Translations under genes and position numbers: made by a program
Notes under the pieces: generated by a model
What the model saw: the letters and a program-made list of their open reading frames with translations, nothing else
Told to the model about the DNA's origin: nothing
Database searches by the model: none
Assembly: GCA_002471575.1 (NCBI GenBank)
Contig: DKQG01000056.1
Span: 49,507-86,071 of the forward strand
Direction: 5' to 3'
Source of the DNA: Alphaproteobacteria bacterium UBA7314
GTDB lineage: Bacteria > Pseudomonadota > Alphaproteobacteria > MPNO01 > UBA830
Length of the DNA: 36,565 nucleotides
In this document: positions 1 through 8,570 of the stretch, one piece after another
Layout of the letters: each line of letters starts with the position of its first letter
Position numbering within the stretch: the stretch's first letter is position 1

Positions 1-80
1 ACTTCCTTGGCGATCTCCGCAACGGCGGGCGTGGTATCCGATTGTAGAATGCCCAAAATTTTCTTGTCTATCGCATCCAA
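1..80 (-). CDS. Lrp/AsnC-family transcriptional regulator, N-terminal fragment (runs off the left edge)
   Basis: Only the first 26 or so codons are inside the window. Reading the minus strand from a TTG at 80-78 gives MDAIDKKILGILQSD followed by TTPAVAEIAKEV. This is the classic opening of Lrp/AsnC regulators: an acidic residue, IDxKIL, then the first helices of the winged helix-turn-helix. The TTG start puts D-A-I-D right after the initiator as in most family members, and a GAGG lies about 11 bases upstream. An in-frame ATG at 122-120 would add 14 residues that look non-native. The gene is divergent from the cupin dioxygenase-like gene at about 237, so it may control that gene in response to an amino acid; this is inferred from arrangement only. 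The effector-binding RAM domain is outside the window. Confidence 0.75.
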   Translation of the reverse strand, partial: MDAIDKKILGILQSDTTPAVAEIAKE

Positions 81-236
81 TGTAAAAAAAACCTCAAAAT
101 TCGCCCTTAATGAGAATATCATTCTTTCATATCAAAATCCTCTGAAAAATTTGCAAACAATTGCCGTCGGGAATCCGTAAACTCTTCTTTAGTTGATTTG
201 CGCTCCAATCGTATGCTGAAAGTTGCGGATTGCCCT
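81..236. promoter_or_regulatory. AT-rich divergent intergenic region between the Lrp-type regulator and the cupin gene
   Basis: This stretch is clearly more AT-rich than the flanking genes, especially 81-150, and separates two divergently oriented genes. Both promoters, and possibly an Lrp-type operator, are expected here. I cannot point to a convincing -35/-10 pair or a defined operator. Lrp proteins often bind degenerate AT-rich sites next to their own gene, so the base composition is compatible with autoregulation but does not prove it. Confidence 0.35.
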
Positions 237-767
237 ATGGAAATGAACACATTCTGCCGGACGGTTGGTCGAGTCGTCGCGGAAAATCCGGTCGAGGAAG
301 TTCCGGCGATGATCGCCGAATACCTCCCCGAAATCCTCGGAGACCGCGAACTTTTGACAGTCGAACAAAAAACCCTGCCACCTGATGGATATGGGCGCCA
401 CGATGTTTTTTTGTGTCCCTACGACAATTTTTCGATCATTGCCGCGGTCTGGCCCGCCGGAATCGTCTCCCCGATCCACGATCACAAGACATGGTGCACG
501 TTCGGTGTATTCGAGGGAGTTATTAAGGAAACCCGCTACCGGGTGAGTCCGGACGATCCGGGCGGACTGGATGTCATCCCCACCGAAACCGTAGAATGGC
601 TGGCGGGGGATGTCGCGCACCTGCCGGTCGGCGGCGACGACATACATTGCATGCATAACCCTACAGACCGGACAGCCGTTTCGGTACACGTTTACGGCGG
701 GAATTCCGTCAAACTTGGGCCGAACGTAGTCAAAATCTATCAGCAAGCCGCGACCGCCGCAGCTTGA
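237..767 (+). CDS. Cupin thiol dioxygenase-like protein (cysteine dioxygenase type I superfamily)
   Basis: A protein of about 176 residues with the double-stranded beta-helix pattern of the cysteine dioxygenase / 3-mercaptopropionate dioxygenase group. The iron-binding motif PIHDHKTW supplies His81 and His83, followed by GVFEGVIKETRY. The third ligand is probably His137 in DDIHCMHNP, and a conserved HVYGG strand follows. Known relatives oxidise small thiols to sulfinates with non-haem Fe(II) in the cytoplasm; the exact substrate here cannot be read from the sequence. The start is uncertain: ATG at 237 has a weak GCGGA-like site and gives the family-like N-terminus, while TTG 198 and ATG 213 in the same frame have no better ribosome site. 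It is divergent from the Lrp/AsnC fragment, a common arrangement for amino-acid catabolic genes. Confidence 0.7.
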   Translation: MEMNTFCRTVGRVVAENPVEEVPAMIAEYLPEILGDRELLTVEQKTLPPDGYGRHDVFLCPYDNFSIIAAVWPAGIVSPIHDHKTWCTFGVFEGVIKETRYRVSPDDPGGLDVIPTETVEWLAGDVAHLPVGGDDIHCMHNPTDRTAVSVHVYGGNSVKLGPNVVKIYQQAATAAA

Positions 768-853
768 CGGCGGTCCATTAATCGCGTTAATCCGCCTGCA
801 GGGACAATCCCGCTGCGGGCGGGATACGGATAGCATAAAAAGGGAGAGATACA

Positions 854-1861
854 GTGCGCGCGGTCGTTCTGCACGAACACGGTGATATTGAGAATCTGAC
901 ATACCATGAAGACTATGCCGACCCGGAATGCGGTGAGGGCCAAGTCGTTATTCGAGTGAAGGCAACGTCGCTAAATTACCACGATGTCTTCACGACCAAG
1001 GGCATGCCCGGGATCAAAGTGCCATTACCGATCGTTATCGGTCTTGATATTTCCGGCGAGATCGCTGAAATCGGCGCCGGCGTCAGTGGCTGGTCGGTCG
1101 GCGACCGGGTTCTCGTAAACCCGCTGGACCCGATCACGCCTGAAAAAGGGCTGATGGGCGAAATGCTCGACGGCGGCACGGCCGAGTTGTGCGTCGTAGA
1201 CGCCACACGTTTGATCAAGATACCCGATGGATGCTCCTACGAACAGGCGGCGGCGCTTCCCGTAGCCTATGGCACGGCGCATCGCATGATGATTACCAAC
1301 GGTCGCATGAAGGGCGGCGAGAAGGTTCTGATTCTCGGCGCATCTGGTGGTGTGGGGTCTTGCTGCGTTTTGCTAGCGAAGGCCATGGGCTGCGAGGTTG
1401 TTGCGGCGGGGTCGAGCCCCGAGAAACTTGACGCGTTGAAGGCCTGGGGTGCCGATCATGTCATCGGTTATGAGGATTTCGAAAAAACCATCTATGGTAT
1501 TTACGGAAAGCCCCATCGCCGTAAGTTTGAAGGTGGTGTGGATGTTGTCATCAATTTCACCGGCGGAGACACTTGGGTGCCGTCGCTCAAGGCGACGCAG
1601 CGCGGTGGCAAGATTCTGACCTGCGGCGCAACCGCGGGTTTCGATCCGAAGGAAGATTTGCGCTACATATGGACGTTCGAACTTCAGGTTCTGGGATCCA
1701 ATTCCTGGGCGATCGAAGATCTTGAAACCCTGATGGAGATGATAGCGGAAGAGAAGCTTAAACCGGTGATCGATACCGTTCTGCCGCTCGAACAGACAGC
1801 GGAGGGCGTCCGCCAGCTTCGCGACCGCGAAGTGATTGGAAAGATCGTTATCACACCGTAA
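854..1861 (+). CDS. Zinc-free MDR-type alcohol dehydrogenase / quinone oxidoreductase
   Basis: 335 residues starting at GTG 854, with AGGGAGA about 8 bases upstream. The N-terminal GroES-like half carries SLNYHDVFTTKG and the GLDISGEIAEIGAGV segment typical of medium-chain dehydrogenases. A Rossmann domain follows with the nucleotide-binding loop ILGASGGVGS near residue 160. The cysteine quartet of the structural zinc site is absent, which points to the NADPH:quinone reductase / enoyl-reductase-like branch rather than classical zinc ADHs. The stop is only 13 bases before the acyl-CoA ligase ATG, so the two are very likely co-transcribed. The substrate is unknown; a role in reducing an acyl-CoA or quinone intermediate is inferred only from the neighbouring ligase. 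Confidence 0.85.
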   Translation: MRAVVLHEHGDIENLTYHEDYADPECGEGQVVIRVKATSLNYHDVFTTKGMPGIKVPLPIVIGLDISGEIAEIGAGVSGWSVGDRVLVNPLDPITPEKGLMGEMLDGGTAELCVVDATRLIKIPDGCSYEQAAALPVAYGTAHRMMITNGRMKGGEKVLILGASGGVGSCCVLLAKAMGCEVVAAGSSPEKLDALKAWGADHVIGYEDFEKTIYGIYGKPHRRKFEGGVDVVINFTGGDTWVPSLKATQRGGKILTCGATAGFDPKEDLRYIWTFELQVLGSNSWAIEDLETLMEMIAEEKLKPVIDTVLPLEQTAEGVRQLRDREVIGKIVITP

Positions 1862-1874
1862 TGGAACGGCGCCG

Positions 1875-3407
1875 ATGAACCCTCCGCAATCCGGGAATCT
1901 GGGCGACGTTTTTTCGGCGCATGCCAGATCCGACCGCGTCGCCGTAGTTGATCTGTACGATCCGACTGATCCCCGAGAATACAGCTACCGTGATTTCAAC
2001 GGTAATTGCGACGCGGTTGCCAACGGATTGCTGGTCGCAGGGCTAGAGCCGGGCGACCGGGTCGGAATTCTGGCACTGAACCGGGTTGAGTTCTTGGAAG
2101 TCTTGTTCGGAGCCATGAGAGCGGGATGCGTCCCGGTCATGATTAACGTCAAGCTGCCCGACGAAACGGTTGAATTCATTATCGGCGATGCCGCCATGAA
2201 AATCGTCTTTGCGGATTCCGATCAGGCAGCGCGTGTGCCCGCGGGTGTTCGCACAGTTGCGTTTGACGACGGCGAAGATCCTTTCGAAGTTTTTAAGATC
2301 CCGACTGAGGAGCCCTTCCCGTCATTCTTTCCTGGCCGCTCCGATATCGCGGAGCAGCCCTATACCTCCGGCTCCACCGGCCGGCCGAAGGGCGTGTTGC
2401 TGGATCATGTTGGCCAAGTCTGGATGATTGGCAAAATAGTCGAAAGCCGCGATATCCGAGAGGACGACTGTTCAGTAATTTCCGCACCGCTCTATCACAA
2501 GAATGCCCTGCTCGCCGTGAAGTCGGCGCTGTCCGCGGGCGGGCGCATTGTTCTGTTCTCCCGGTTCGATGCTCGGGAATACATCCATGCGATCGAACGC
2601 TATCGCCTGACGATGCTCACTGGCGTCCCGACGATGTATGCCCTTATTCTGCAGGAAGAAGAACTTCTGGACCAAACTGATCTGTCGTCGGTGCGAAACT
2701 GTTCCATGGGCTCCGCGCCAGCTTCCGACAATCTGCTTGATACCCTTGCGAAACGTTTTCCGGATGCCAGGCTTAATCTGAACTATGGCATTACAGAAGG
2801 CGGACCGATCTTGTTTGCGTGGACCCACCCGGAGGGCCTGCCGCGCCCGCGGACATCGGTCGGTTTTCCTATTGACGGCGTGGATATAAGGCTTGTCGAC
2901 GGACCTGACGAAAACGAGGGCGTCCTGCACGTCAAAAGCCCCGGCGTCATGAAGGGCTATCACAACCTGCCCGACGCAACCGAGAAAGTGCTGACAGAAG
3001 ATGGATGGATGGATACCGGCGATATCCTGCGTCGGGACGAAATCGGTTGGTATTTTTTCGTCGACCGGGCCGACGACATGTTCGTTTGTGCCGGTGAGAA
3101 CATCTACCCGGGCGATGTCGAAGCCATGCTGGAACGCCACGACGAAATCATGCAGGCGGTGGTCGTTCCGGCACCGAACACTCTGAAAGCCCACGTGCCG
3201 TTTGCGTGGATTGTGAAGCGCGAAGGATCGTCGCTCGACGAACAGACGGTTAAGGATTTCGCACTTAAAAATGGACCCGTGTATGCGCATCCTCGGCGCG
3301 TATTTTTCGTCGAGGCCCTGCCGCTCAGCGGCACCAACAAGATCGACCGGCGTGCCCTAGAAGCGGAGGCGGTCGAAAAAGCCCGAGAGGACGAGGGTGC
3401 GATCTGA
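1875..3407 (+). CDS. AMP-dependent acyl-CoA synthetase / ligase (ANL superfamily)
   Basis: About 510 residues, the normal ANL enzyme size. The P-loop-like AMP signature reads YTSGSTGRPKGVLLDH, followed by the A5 motif NYGITEGGP, the hinge-side motif DGWMDTGDI, and the C-terminal GENIYPGDVEAML and SGTNKIDRRAL, whose lysine is the usual catalytic one. These enzymes activate a carboxylic acid with ATP and form the CoA thioester. ATG 1875 is preferred over the in-frame TTG 1836 because it follows the previous stop by 13 bases, has GGA upstream and begins a family-like N-terminus. The substrate class (fatty, aromatic or short-chain acid) cannot be decided. It overlaps the next gene by 11 bases, suggesting an operon with the upstream MDR enzyme. 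Confidence 0.88.
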   Translation: MNPPQSGNLGDVFSAHARSDRVAVVDLYDPTDPREYSYRDFNGNCDAVANGLLVAGLEPGDRVGILALNRVEFLEVLFGAMRAGCVPVMINVKLPDETVEFIIGDAAMKIVFADSDQAARVPAGVRTVAFDDGEDPFEVFKIPTEEPFPSFFPGRSDIAEQPYTSGSTGRPKGVLLDHVGQVWMIGKIVESRDIREDDCSVISAPLYHKNALLAVKSALSAGGRIVLFSRFDAREYIHAIERYRLTMLTGVPTMYALILQEEELLDQTDLSSVRNCSMGSAPASDNLLDTLAKRFPDARLNLNYGITEGGPILFAWTHPEGLPRPRTSVGFPIDGVDIRLVDGPDENEGVLHVKSPGVMKGYHNLPDATEKVLTEDGWMDTGDILRRDEIGWYFFVDRADDMFVCAGENIYPGDVEAMLERHDEIMQAVVVPAPNTLKAHVPFAWIVKREGSSLDEQTVKDFALKNGPVYAHPRRVFFVEALPLSGTNKIDRRALEAEAVEKAREDEGAI

Positions 3408-3891
3408 CCGGTTTATCGCCGGGCTCGCTGCTTTGGTGCTTGTCGTGTTTACACCTGGTCTTTCCCAGGCCGATGCGGAAACCGTGCGGCAGATCGATAC
3501 TCTGTTGCGCGAGGTAAACATGCAGCGAGCGCTCAACGGTGTCGGTCCGCTCAAACTCGACAAACGGCTCGGGGCGGCGGCACGGAAGCATGCTCGGCAT
3601 ATGGCTAATCGAGATTTCTTGGATCACCGGTCTCCTGGCGGGCGCGGCTTCCAAGAGCAGGTTTCGAGCGAAGGATATCCCTGGCGGGCGATTGCTGAGA
3701 ATATCGGCGCCGGGTTGTCTTCGCCCGAATCGACTGTCGATGCTTGGATGAGTAGCCCAAGTCACCGTGACAACATGCTCAACCGGGATTTCAACGATGC
3801 CGGCATTGGCTATTTCAGGTCGACAGGAGAGGGAAAGCGGCCGAGGTACTCGCATTACTGGGTCATACTGTTCGGCGCGCGATCGCGTTAA
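3397..3891 (+). CDS. Secreted CAP-domain (SCP/PR-1, YkwD-like) protein
   Basis: 164 residues from GTG 3397, overlapping the ligase stop by 11 bases with a purine-rich GAGAGGACGAG upstream. The N-terminus is a clear Sec signal peptide: charged MRSDR, a hydrophobic stretch about residues 7-20 (GLAALVLVVF) and a probable cleavage after SQADA. The mature part is a small CAP domain with NMQRALNGVGPL, RKHARHMANRDFLDH, ENIGAG and the signature SSPSHRDNML, ending with the HYWVILFG strand. Bacterial members are extracytoplasmic and mostly of unknown function. Its placement behind an acyl-CoA ligase does not explain its role. The gene converges on speE with only 3 bases between stops. Confidence 0.85.
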   Translation: MRSDRFIAGLAALVLVVFTPGLSQADAETVRQIDTLLREVNMQRALNGVGPLKLDKRLGAAARKHARHMANRDFLDHRSPGGRGFQEQVSSEGYPWRAIAENIGAGLSSPESTVDAWMSSPSHRDNMLNRDFNDAGIGYFRSTGEGKRPRYSHYWVILFGARSR

Positions 3892-3894
3892 GGC

Positions 3895-4749
3895 TTATTT
3901 GTAGTTCATAAACGCCGGCAGGCTGAAGCACGCGGCGTGGATATCCGGCGTGTAATATCGGGTCTCAATATTTGCGTCATCGAAACGACGGCGAATGTTT
4001 TCTCCGCCGGTCGTTCTTGCCATATCCGATCGTGCGCCCCAACCCAGTGTCATGAAGCCGAAGGCGTAGGTGGGAACCTGCGTGAGGTATAGCGCTGGAT
4101 CTTCGAAGATTTCGGTCAGACGCCTTTTCGTGTCTCGGGATTCGTCTGCTTGCACGAAAGAAACCCCGGATTGACAGATGAATATTCCATGCCCGGTCAG
4201 GATGTTCCGGCAGTGAGTATAGAATTCGTCCGAGAACAGGGGCAGGGATGGACCGCCAGGATCGGTTGAGTCGATAATGATCAGGTCGAAGCGTCGATCG
4301 GTCTGTTGCACGAATTTCAGACCGTCGGTGATGACCAGTTCGGTGCGCGGGTCATCGAAGGCGCCGTTACTAAGCATCGGCAGATATTCGCGGCACAGAT
4401 CGACAACGCTACCGTCGATCTCAACCATCGTTGCCCGCTCGACATCGTTATGTCGGAGGACCTCACGCAAGGCTCCACCGTCGCCGCCGCCGATGATCAG
4501 AACGTCCTTCACGTTACCGTGGGCGAAGATCGGCACATGCGACAGCATTTCATGATAGGCGGCTTCGTCGCGTTCGGTTGTCTGGATAACACCGTCAAGA
4601 GCTAGAACGCGTCCGAAAAACGGCGTTTCGAAAATCATCAGGTCCTGATGCTCGGTCGAAGACCGAAAAAGGGTGTTCGTCACCTCGAAACGTTGACCGA
4701 AAGAACCGTAAAGTGTTTCGGAGAACCATTCCTCCCCGCGACCGGTCAC
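3895..4749 (-). CDS. speE: Spermidine synthase (polyamine aminopropyltransferase)
   Basis: 284 residues, standard SpeE length. It transfers the aminopropyl group of decarboxylated S-adenosylmethionine to putrescine. The nucleotide-binding loop GGGDGG is at residues 87-92, the acidic strand end MVEID near 108-112, and the active-site segment IIIDSTDPGGP has the catalytic Asp at 160. ETPFFGRVLALDGVIQTTE is a typical family N-terminus. The GTG start (4749-4747) overlaps the TGA of speH in a GTGA arrangement, so translation is probably coupled to the SAM decarboxylase, which makes this enzyme's co-substrate. Both gene pairing and motifs agree, so the call is firm. Confidence 0.95.
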   Translation of the reverse strand: MTGRGEEWFSETLYGSFGQRFEVTNTLFRSSTEHQDLMIFETPFFGRVLALDGVIQTTERDEAAYHEMLSHVPIFAHGNVKDVLIIGGGDGGALREVLRHNDVERATMVEIDGSVVDLCREYLPMLSNGAFDDPRTELVITDGLKFVQQTDRRFDLIIIDSTDPGGPSLPLFSDEFYTHCRNILTGHGIFICQSGVSFVQADESRDTKRRLTEIFEDPALYLTQVPTYAFGFMTLGWGARSDMARTTGGENIRRRFDDANIETRYYTPDIHAACFSLPAFMNYK

Positions 4750-5201
4750 TCAACTAGGCCTCGTTTCAGATCCGAAACCGATTTTCGCGAGGGGCTGAAA
4801 CGGTCTTCGAGGACGGACAGCGCATTGGCCGGCCGGCAGTTACCGCACATGAAAACGTCAAATGCTGCATAGTCCAGTTCCGGCCAAGTATGGATGCTAA
4901 TGTGGCTCTCGGCGAGCACAGCGACACCAGATAGCCCCCCTTCGCCACCGAATTCATGCAGGTGAATATGCAATACGGTCGCATCTGCTGCTTCGGCGGC
5001 ATCCCGCAGGGCAGCATCGACGAATTCTATATCGTCCAGGCGCGATCCACCCCAGAAATCGATCAGAAGGTGTTCACCCGCAAAGATCCGGCCGTCCCGG
5101 CGAACCAGATAGTCACCTGTCATCGGGCTGATATCGTAGGAAGACCCCTCATGAATTTCGATCGCGGCTTTTAGGTCGGGCAGGGCTGTCGTTTTATCCA
5201 T
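4746..5201 (-). CDS. speH: S-adenosylmethionine decarboxylase proenzyme, prokaryotic class 1B, with N-terminal extension
   Basis: 151 residues. The self-processing site is LAESHISIHTWPE: cleavage before Ser99 would generate the pyruvoyl cofactor. His104 and Cys119 (FMCGNC) match the processing and catalytic residues. Ser99, His104 and Cys119 are each offset by exactly 36 from the Ser63, His68 and Cys83 of the Thermotoga maritima enzyme, so the core is intact and the protein carries about 36 extra N-terminal residues. ATG 5201 is the only good start; the internal ATG near residue 27 has no ribosome site at proper distance. It decarboxylates SAM to provide aminopropyl groups to SpeE, encoded immediately downstream with overlap. 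Confidence 0.93.
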   Translation of the reverse strand: MDKTTALPDLKAAIEIHEGSSYDISPMTGDYLVRRDGRIFAGEHLLIDFWGGSRLDDIEFVDAALRDAAEAADATVLHIHLHEFGGEGGLSGVAVLAESHISIHTWPELDYAAFDVFMCGNCRPANALSVLEDRFSPSRKSVSDLKRGLVE

Positions 5202-5297
5202 TCGTAATGCCTCATCGAGAGCTGGTCGCTACCTTGTGTTGAATAAAAGCAGCGCCTCGTAGCGTTTTATCTTGCCGATGCAAACACTTTTCAAGTC

Positions 5298-7055
5298 TCA
5301 GAAGGCTTCGGCGGGCAACGCCATAATATCCTCCGAACCGACCATCGCTGCCTGAGCGCAGGCAGCGACCTGGGGCAGGAGATTGGCGGCGTAGAAACGG
5401 GCCGTGGCCAGTTTTGCGGAATAGAAATCCGGGTCTTCCTCCGCCGCCGAAGCGATCGCCGCAGACCGTGCCATCAGCCAGCCGCCGGTTACGAGGCCCA
5501 GCGACTGAAGGAACGGCGTCGCGCCCGATATGACGGCGCGCGGGTCGTCACCGTCGTATTCGATCATCCAGTTGCTGGCGGCCGTAAGAGAATCCAGTGC
5601 GGACCACATGGCGCCCGCGATTAGTTGATCGGGGATTTCCGTATCACGGATTTCGGCTATTAACTTGTTCAGTTCCTCGCCCCGGTCGCGCATGATCTTA
5701 CGCCCGACAAGGTCTAGGGCCTGAATCCCGTTCGTGCCCTCGTAAATCGGCGTAATTCGGCAATCGCGATAATGCTGCGCCGCGCCGGTTTCTTCGACAA
5801 ACCCTGCCCCACCGTGGACCTGAACGCCCAGCGATGCGATTTCGACACCGCAGTCTGTGGACCAGGCCTTGACGACCGGAACCAGCAGGTCGACGCGTTT
5901 CTGTGCGGAATCGCGTATCTCAGTGTCGGGATGCTTACGGGCAATATCGAGCTGCGACGCGACATAGCAGCCTAACGCTCGGGTGGCCTCTGTCAGGGCC
6001 CGCATCTTCATAAGATTCCGCCGGACGTCGGGGTGTCGGATGATGGGCACATCACTCGCCGCCGGGTCCGCGGCGTCACGCCCCTGTACCCGTTCGCGGG
6101 CATAGTCGGCGGCCTGTTGATAGGCGCGTTCGGCGATGCCGACACCTTCACGGCCGACCGCCAGCCGAGCACTGTTCATCATCGCGAACATGTATTCCAT
6201 ACCCCGGCATTCTTCGCCGACCAAATACCCGATCGCGCCGTCGTTTTCGCCGAACTGCATCACGCAGGTCGGGCTGCCGTGTATGCCGAGCTTGTGTTCA
6301 AGGGACATAGCCCGCAGATCGTTCCTCTGCCCCAGCGACCCGTCTTCGTTGACAAGGAATTTCGGCACGATAAAGAGCGATATCCCGCGCGTGCCGGGCG
6401 GTGCATTTGGCGTGCGTGCCAGAACCATGTGCACGATGTTGTCGGTTAAATCGTGCTCGCCATAGGTAGTGTAAATTTTCTGGCCGGAAATTCGGTAGTG
6501 ATCGCCAACGGGTTCGGCTCGTGTACGCAGCGCGCCGACATCTGATCCTGCATTTGGTTCGGTCAGCACCATGGTGCCCGTCCATTCGCCCGTGACAAGC
6601 TTCGGCAACCATTTTTCCTTTTGTTCGTCTGTGCCGAATTCTTCTAGGCACTCGACGGCGGCAATGGTCAGCACGGGGCAGAGCATGAAGGCGAGATTGG
6701 CGCCCTCCCACATCTCGAATACAGGTGTTGCCACTAGCAGCGGCAGGCCTTGTCCGCCGATTTCCTCGTCAAACTGCAACGCGTTCCAGCCGCCGTCTAC
6801 ATAGGCCTGGTAGGCATCGCTAAATCCTGTCGGAGTTATCACGACGCCATTTTCTAGCCGCGAACCCTCGAGGTCGCCGTTGCGGTTGATCGGCGACAGA
6901 ATATCCCGCGCCAGCTTGCTAGCCTCTTCAAGGATTGCCGTGGTCACGTCGGAGGACGCTTCTTCGTGGCCGGGAAGCGAATTGACTGTGTCGAGACCTA
7001 TCAGCTCTTCGATCACGAATTTCATGTCTCGTATCGGTGCGGCGTACTCTGCCAT
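5298..7055 (-). CDS. Acyl-CoA dehydrogenase, long DmdC-type (3-methylmercaptopropionyl-CoA dehydrogenase family)
   Basis: 585 residues, the length of the long acyl-CoA dehydrogenases with extra N- and C-terminal segments (DmdC/FadE5-like) rather than the 380-residue type. Visible features are an N-terminal helical extension (MAEYAAPIRDMKFVIEEL), the FAD/substrate motif TMVLTEPNAGSDVGALRT, KIYTTYGEHD, MNSARLAVGREGVGIAERAY, and the C-terminal YEGTNGIQALDLVGRK, which holds the usual catalytic glutamate region. It oxidises an acyl-CoA to the 2-enoyl-CoA and passes electrons to ETF. DmdC itself acts in dimethylsulfoniopropionate demethylation, but no other dmd gene is here, so the substrate is open. 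GGAGCAG precedes the ATG. It lies 9 bases downstream of the FAD dehydrogenase gene, so they are probably co-transcribed. Confidence 0.9.
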   Translation of the reverse strand: MAEYAAPIRDMKFVIEELIGLDTVNSLPGHEEASSDVTTAILEEASKLARDILSPINRNGDLEGSRLENGVVITPTGFSDAYQAYVDGGWNALQFDEEIGGQGLPLLVATPVFEMWEGANLAFMLCPVLTIAAVECLEEFGTDEQKEKWLPKLVTGEWTGTMVLTEPNAGSDVGALRTRAEPVGDHYRISGQKIYTTYGEHDLTDNIVHMVLARTPNAPPGTRGISLFIVPKFLVNEDGSLGQRNDLRAMSLEHKLGIHGSPTCVMQFGENDGAIGYLVGEECRGMEYMFAMMNSARLAVGREGVGIAERAYQQAADYARERVQGRDAADPAASDVPIIRHPDVRRNLMKMRALTEATRALGCYVASQLDIARKHPDTEIRDSAQKRVDLLVPVVKAWSTDCGVEIASLGVQVHGGAGFVEETGAAQHYRDCRITPIYEGTNGIQALDLVGRKIMRDRGEELNKLIAEIRDTEIPDQLIAGAMWSALDSLTAASNWMIEYDGDDPRAVISGATPFLQSLGLVTGGWLMARSAAIASAAEEDPDFYSAKLATARFYAANLLPQVAACAQAAMVGSEDIMALPAEAF

Positions 7056-7064
7056 TGTCTGCTC

Positions 7065-8501
7065 CTATAGAACTTTGCCCGGATTCATGATGCCATTAGG
7101 GTCCAACGTAGCCTTGATGCTGCGCATGACGTCCAAGGCGACCGGGGATTTGTAAGTATCAAGTTCGCCACGCCGTAGCCGGCCAATACCATGTTCGGCG
7201 CTGATCGATCCACCCATAAATACGGTACGATCGTACACTGCCTTGTGGATTTCTGGCTCCATTGCCCGGAAATCCCCGTCCGACATGTCTGCCGGGCGGC
7301 TCAGGTTGAAGTGGATGTTCCCGTCTCCAACATGTCCGAATGCGCAGGGCCGGATGCCAGGAACCATTTTTTCGAGATCGGCAATCGTCTCGACCAGAAA
7401 ATCCGCAACCCTGGAAACGGGGACAGAGATATCGTGTTTCGAGCTTGCGCCCTCGTATTTCTGGGCTTCCGGGATCGTTTCGCGGATTTTCCAGAAATCG
7501 GCTGCCTGCTGGCCGCTGTCCGCAAAGACCGCATCCAGCACGATGCCGTCTTCCAGGCCGTCGCCTAGCACTTTTTCCAGCATCGCCCGCAATTCGGCGG
7601 CGGCCGCTTCCCCTGCCGCCAATTCCATCAGGACATAGTGATCGTATGCGGTTGGCATCGGGTCCCGGGTGCCGTCTACGTGCTTCAGCACGAGGGCAAT
7701 GGCGTCACGCGGCATGTATTCGAATGTAACAACCCGGTCGTCAGTAATTCGCCGCGCGCGCGCGAGCAGGTCGACTGCAGCATGTTCGTTTCCGACTGCC
7801 ACGAACGCGGTCTGAATATCTGCCGGCTTTGGAAATAGTTTCAGGCAGGCTGCGGTGATAATACCCAGCGTACCTTCCGCGCCGATGAAAAGATGTTTGA
7901 GATCGTAACCCGTGTTGTCTTTGCGAAGTCCCGTCAGGCCGTTCCAGATACGGCCGTCGGGTAGAACGGCTTCGAGACCGAGGCACATATCCCGCGCCGG
8001 TCCGTAACGGAGTACGCCAGTGCCGCCCGCATTCGTCGACAGATTTCCGCCGATCCGGGCGGTGCCCTCGCCGCCGAGGCTGAGCGGAAAATAGCGATCA
8101 GCTTCTTCCGCCGCGGTCTGGACGTCGGCAAGAATCACGCCGGCCTCAACCGTGATGGCGTAGTTCAGCGCATCGATGTCGCGCACTTTATTCATCCTCG
8201 TCAGCGACAGCAGGATTTCCCCGCCATGCTCATACGGGGTTGCGCCACCGCATAGACCGGTGTTGCCCCCTTGGGGCACTATGGGGGTCCGGGTCTCGTT
8301 GCAGATCCTCACGATTTCGGACACTTCTTCGGTCGACGCCGGCCGAACGACCATGGGGGTCGCTCCGGTGTAGTAGCCGCGCTCGTCGTTCAAGTAGGGC
8401 GACTTGTCGTAGTCGTCCGTGATGACCCCGGTATCGCCCACGATCGCGTGCAGGCGGTCGAGAACAGCCTGGTCGATTTCCCTGAAAGCAATCACGTTCA
8501 T
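7065..8501 (-). CDS. FAD-linked D-2-hydroxyacid dehydrogenase (D-2-hydroxyglutarate / D-lactate dehydrogenase family)
   Basis: 478 residues with the two-domain build of the VAO family: a FAD_binding_4 N-half and an FAD-oxidase_C half. The FAD motif is PQGGNTGLCGGATP at about 76-89, followed by GGEGTARIGGNLSTNAGGTG and LFIGAEGTLGIITAA. The C-terminal half has GHVGDGNIHFNLSRP (His ligands) and SAEHGIGRLRRGEL, ending with LDPNGIMNPGKVL. Members oxidise D-2-hydroxyglutarate, D-lactate or similar to the 2-oxoacid, usually passing electrons to ETF or quinone. Its close spacing with an ETF-dependent acyl-CoA dehydrogenase suggests a common electron sink; this is inference. The exact substrate cannot be assigned. 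Confidence 0.9.
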   Translation of the reverse strand: MNVIAFREIDQAVLDRLHAIVGDTGVITDDYDKSPYLNDERGYYTGATPMVVRPASTEEVSEIVRICNETRTPIVPQGGNTGLCGGATPYEHGGEILLSLTRMNKVRDIDALNYAITVEAGVILADVQTAAEEADRYFPLSLGGEGTARIGGNLSTNAGGTGVLRYGPARDMCLGLEAVLPDGRIWNGLTGLRKDNTGYDLKHLFIGAEGTLGIITAACLKLFPKPADIQTAFVAVGNEHAAVDLLARARRITDDRVVTFEYMPRDAIALVLKHVDGTRDPMPTAYDHYVLMELAAGEAAAAELRAMLEKVLGDGLEDGIVLDAVFADSGQQAADFWKIRETIPEAQKYEGASSKHDISVPVSRVADFLVETIADLEKMVPGIRPCAFGHVGDGNIHFNLSRPADMSDGDFRAMEPEIHKAVYDRTVFMGGSISAEHGIGRLRRGELDTYKSPVALDVMRSIKATLDPNGIMNPGKVL

Positions 8502-8570
8502 CCGAGGATCATCCTGATTTTCGGCGTTAGGCTTAAATCATGTGTGATCTCCGGGCAATGGGGTCAAACG

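Noticed and set aside
3634..3650. GGCGGGCGCGGCT resembling the tRNA-Val 3' end, a possible attachment-site copy
   Set aside because: The match is short, GC-rich and inside the CAP-domain coding sequence; chance similarity is more likely.
5240..5275. ATAAAA...GTTTTAT imperfect repeat upstream of speH as a terminator
   Set aside because: The stem is interrupted and weak; not distinguishable from chance.
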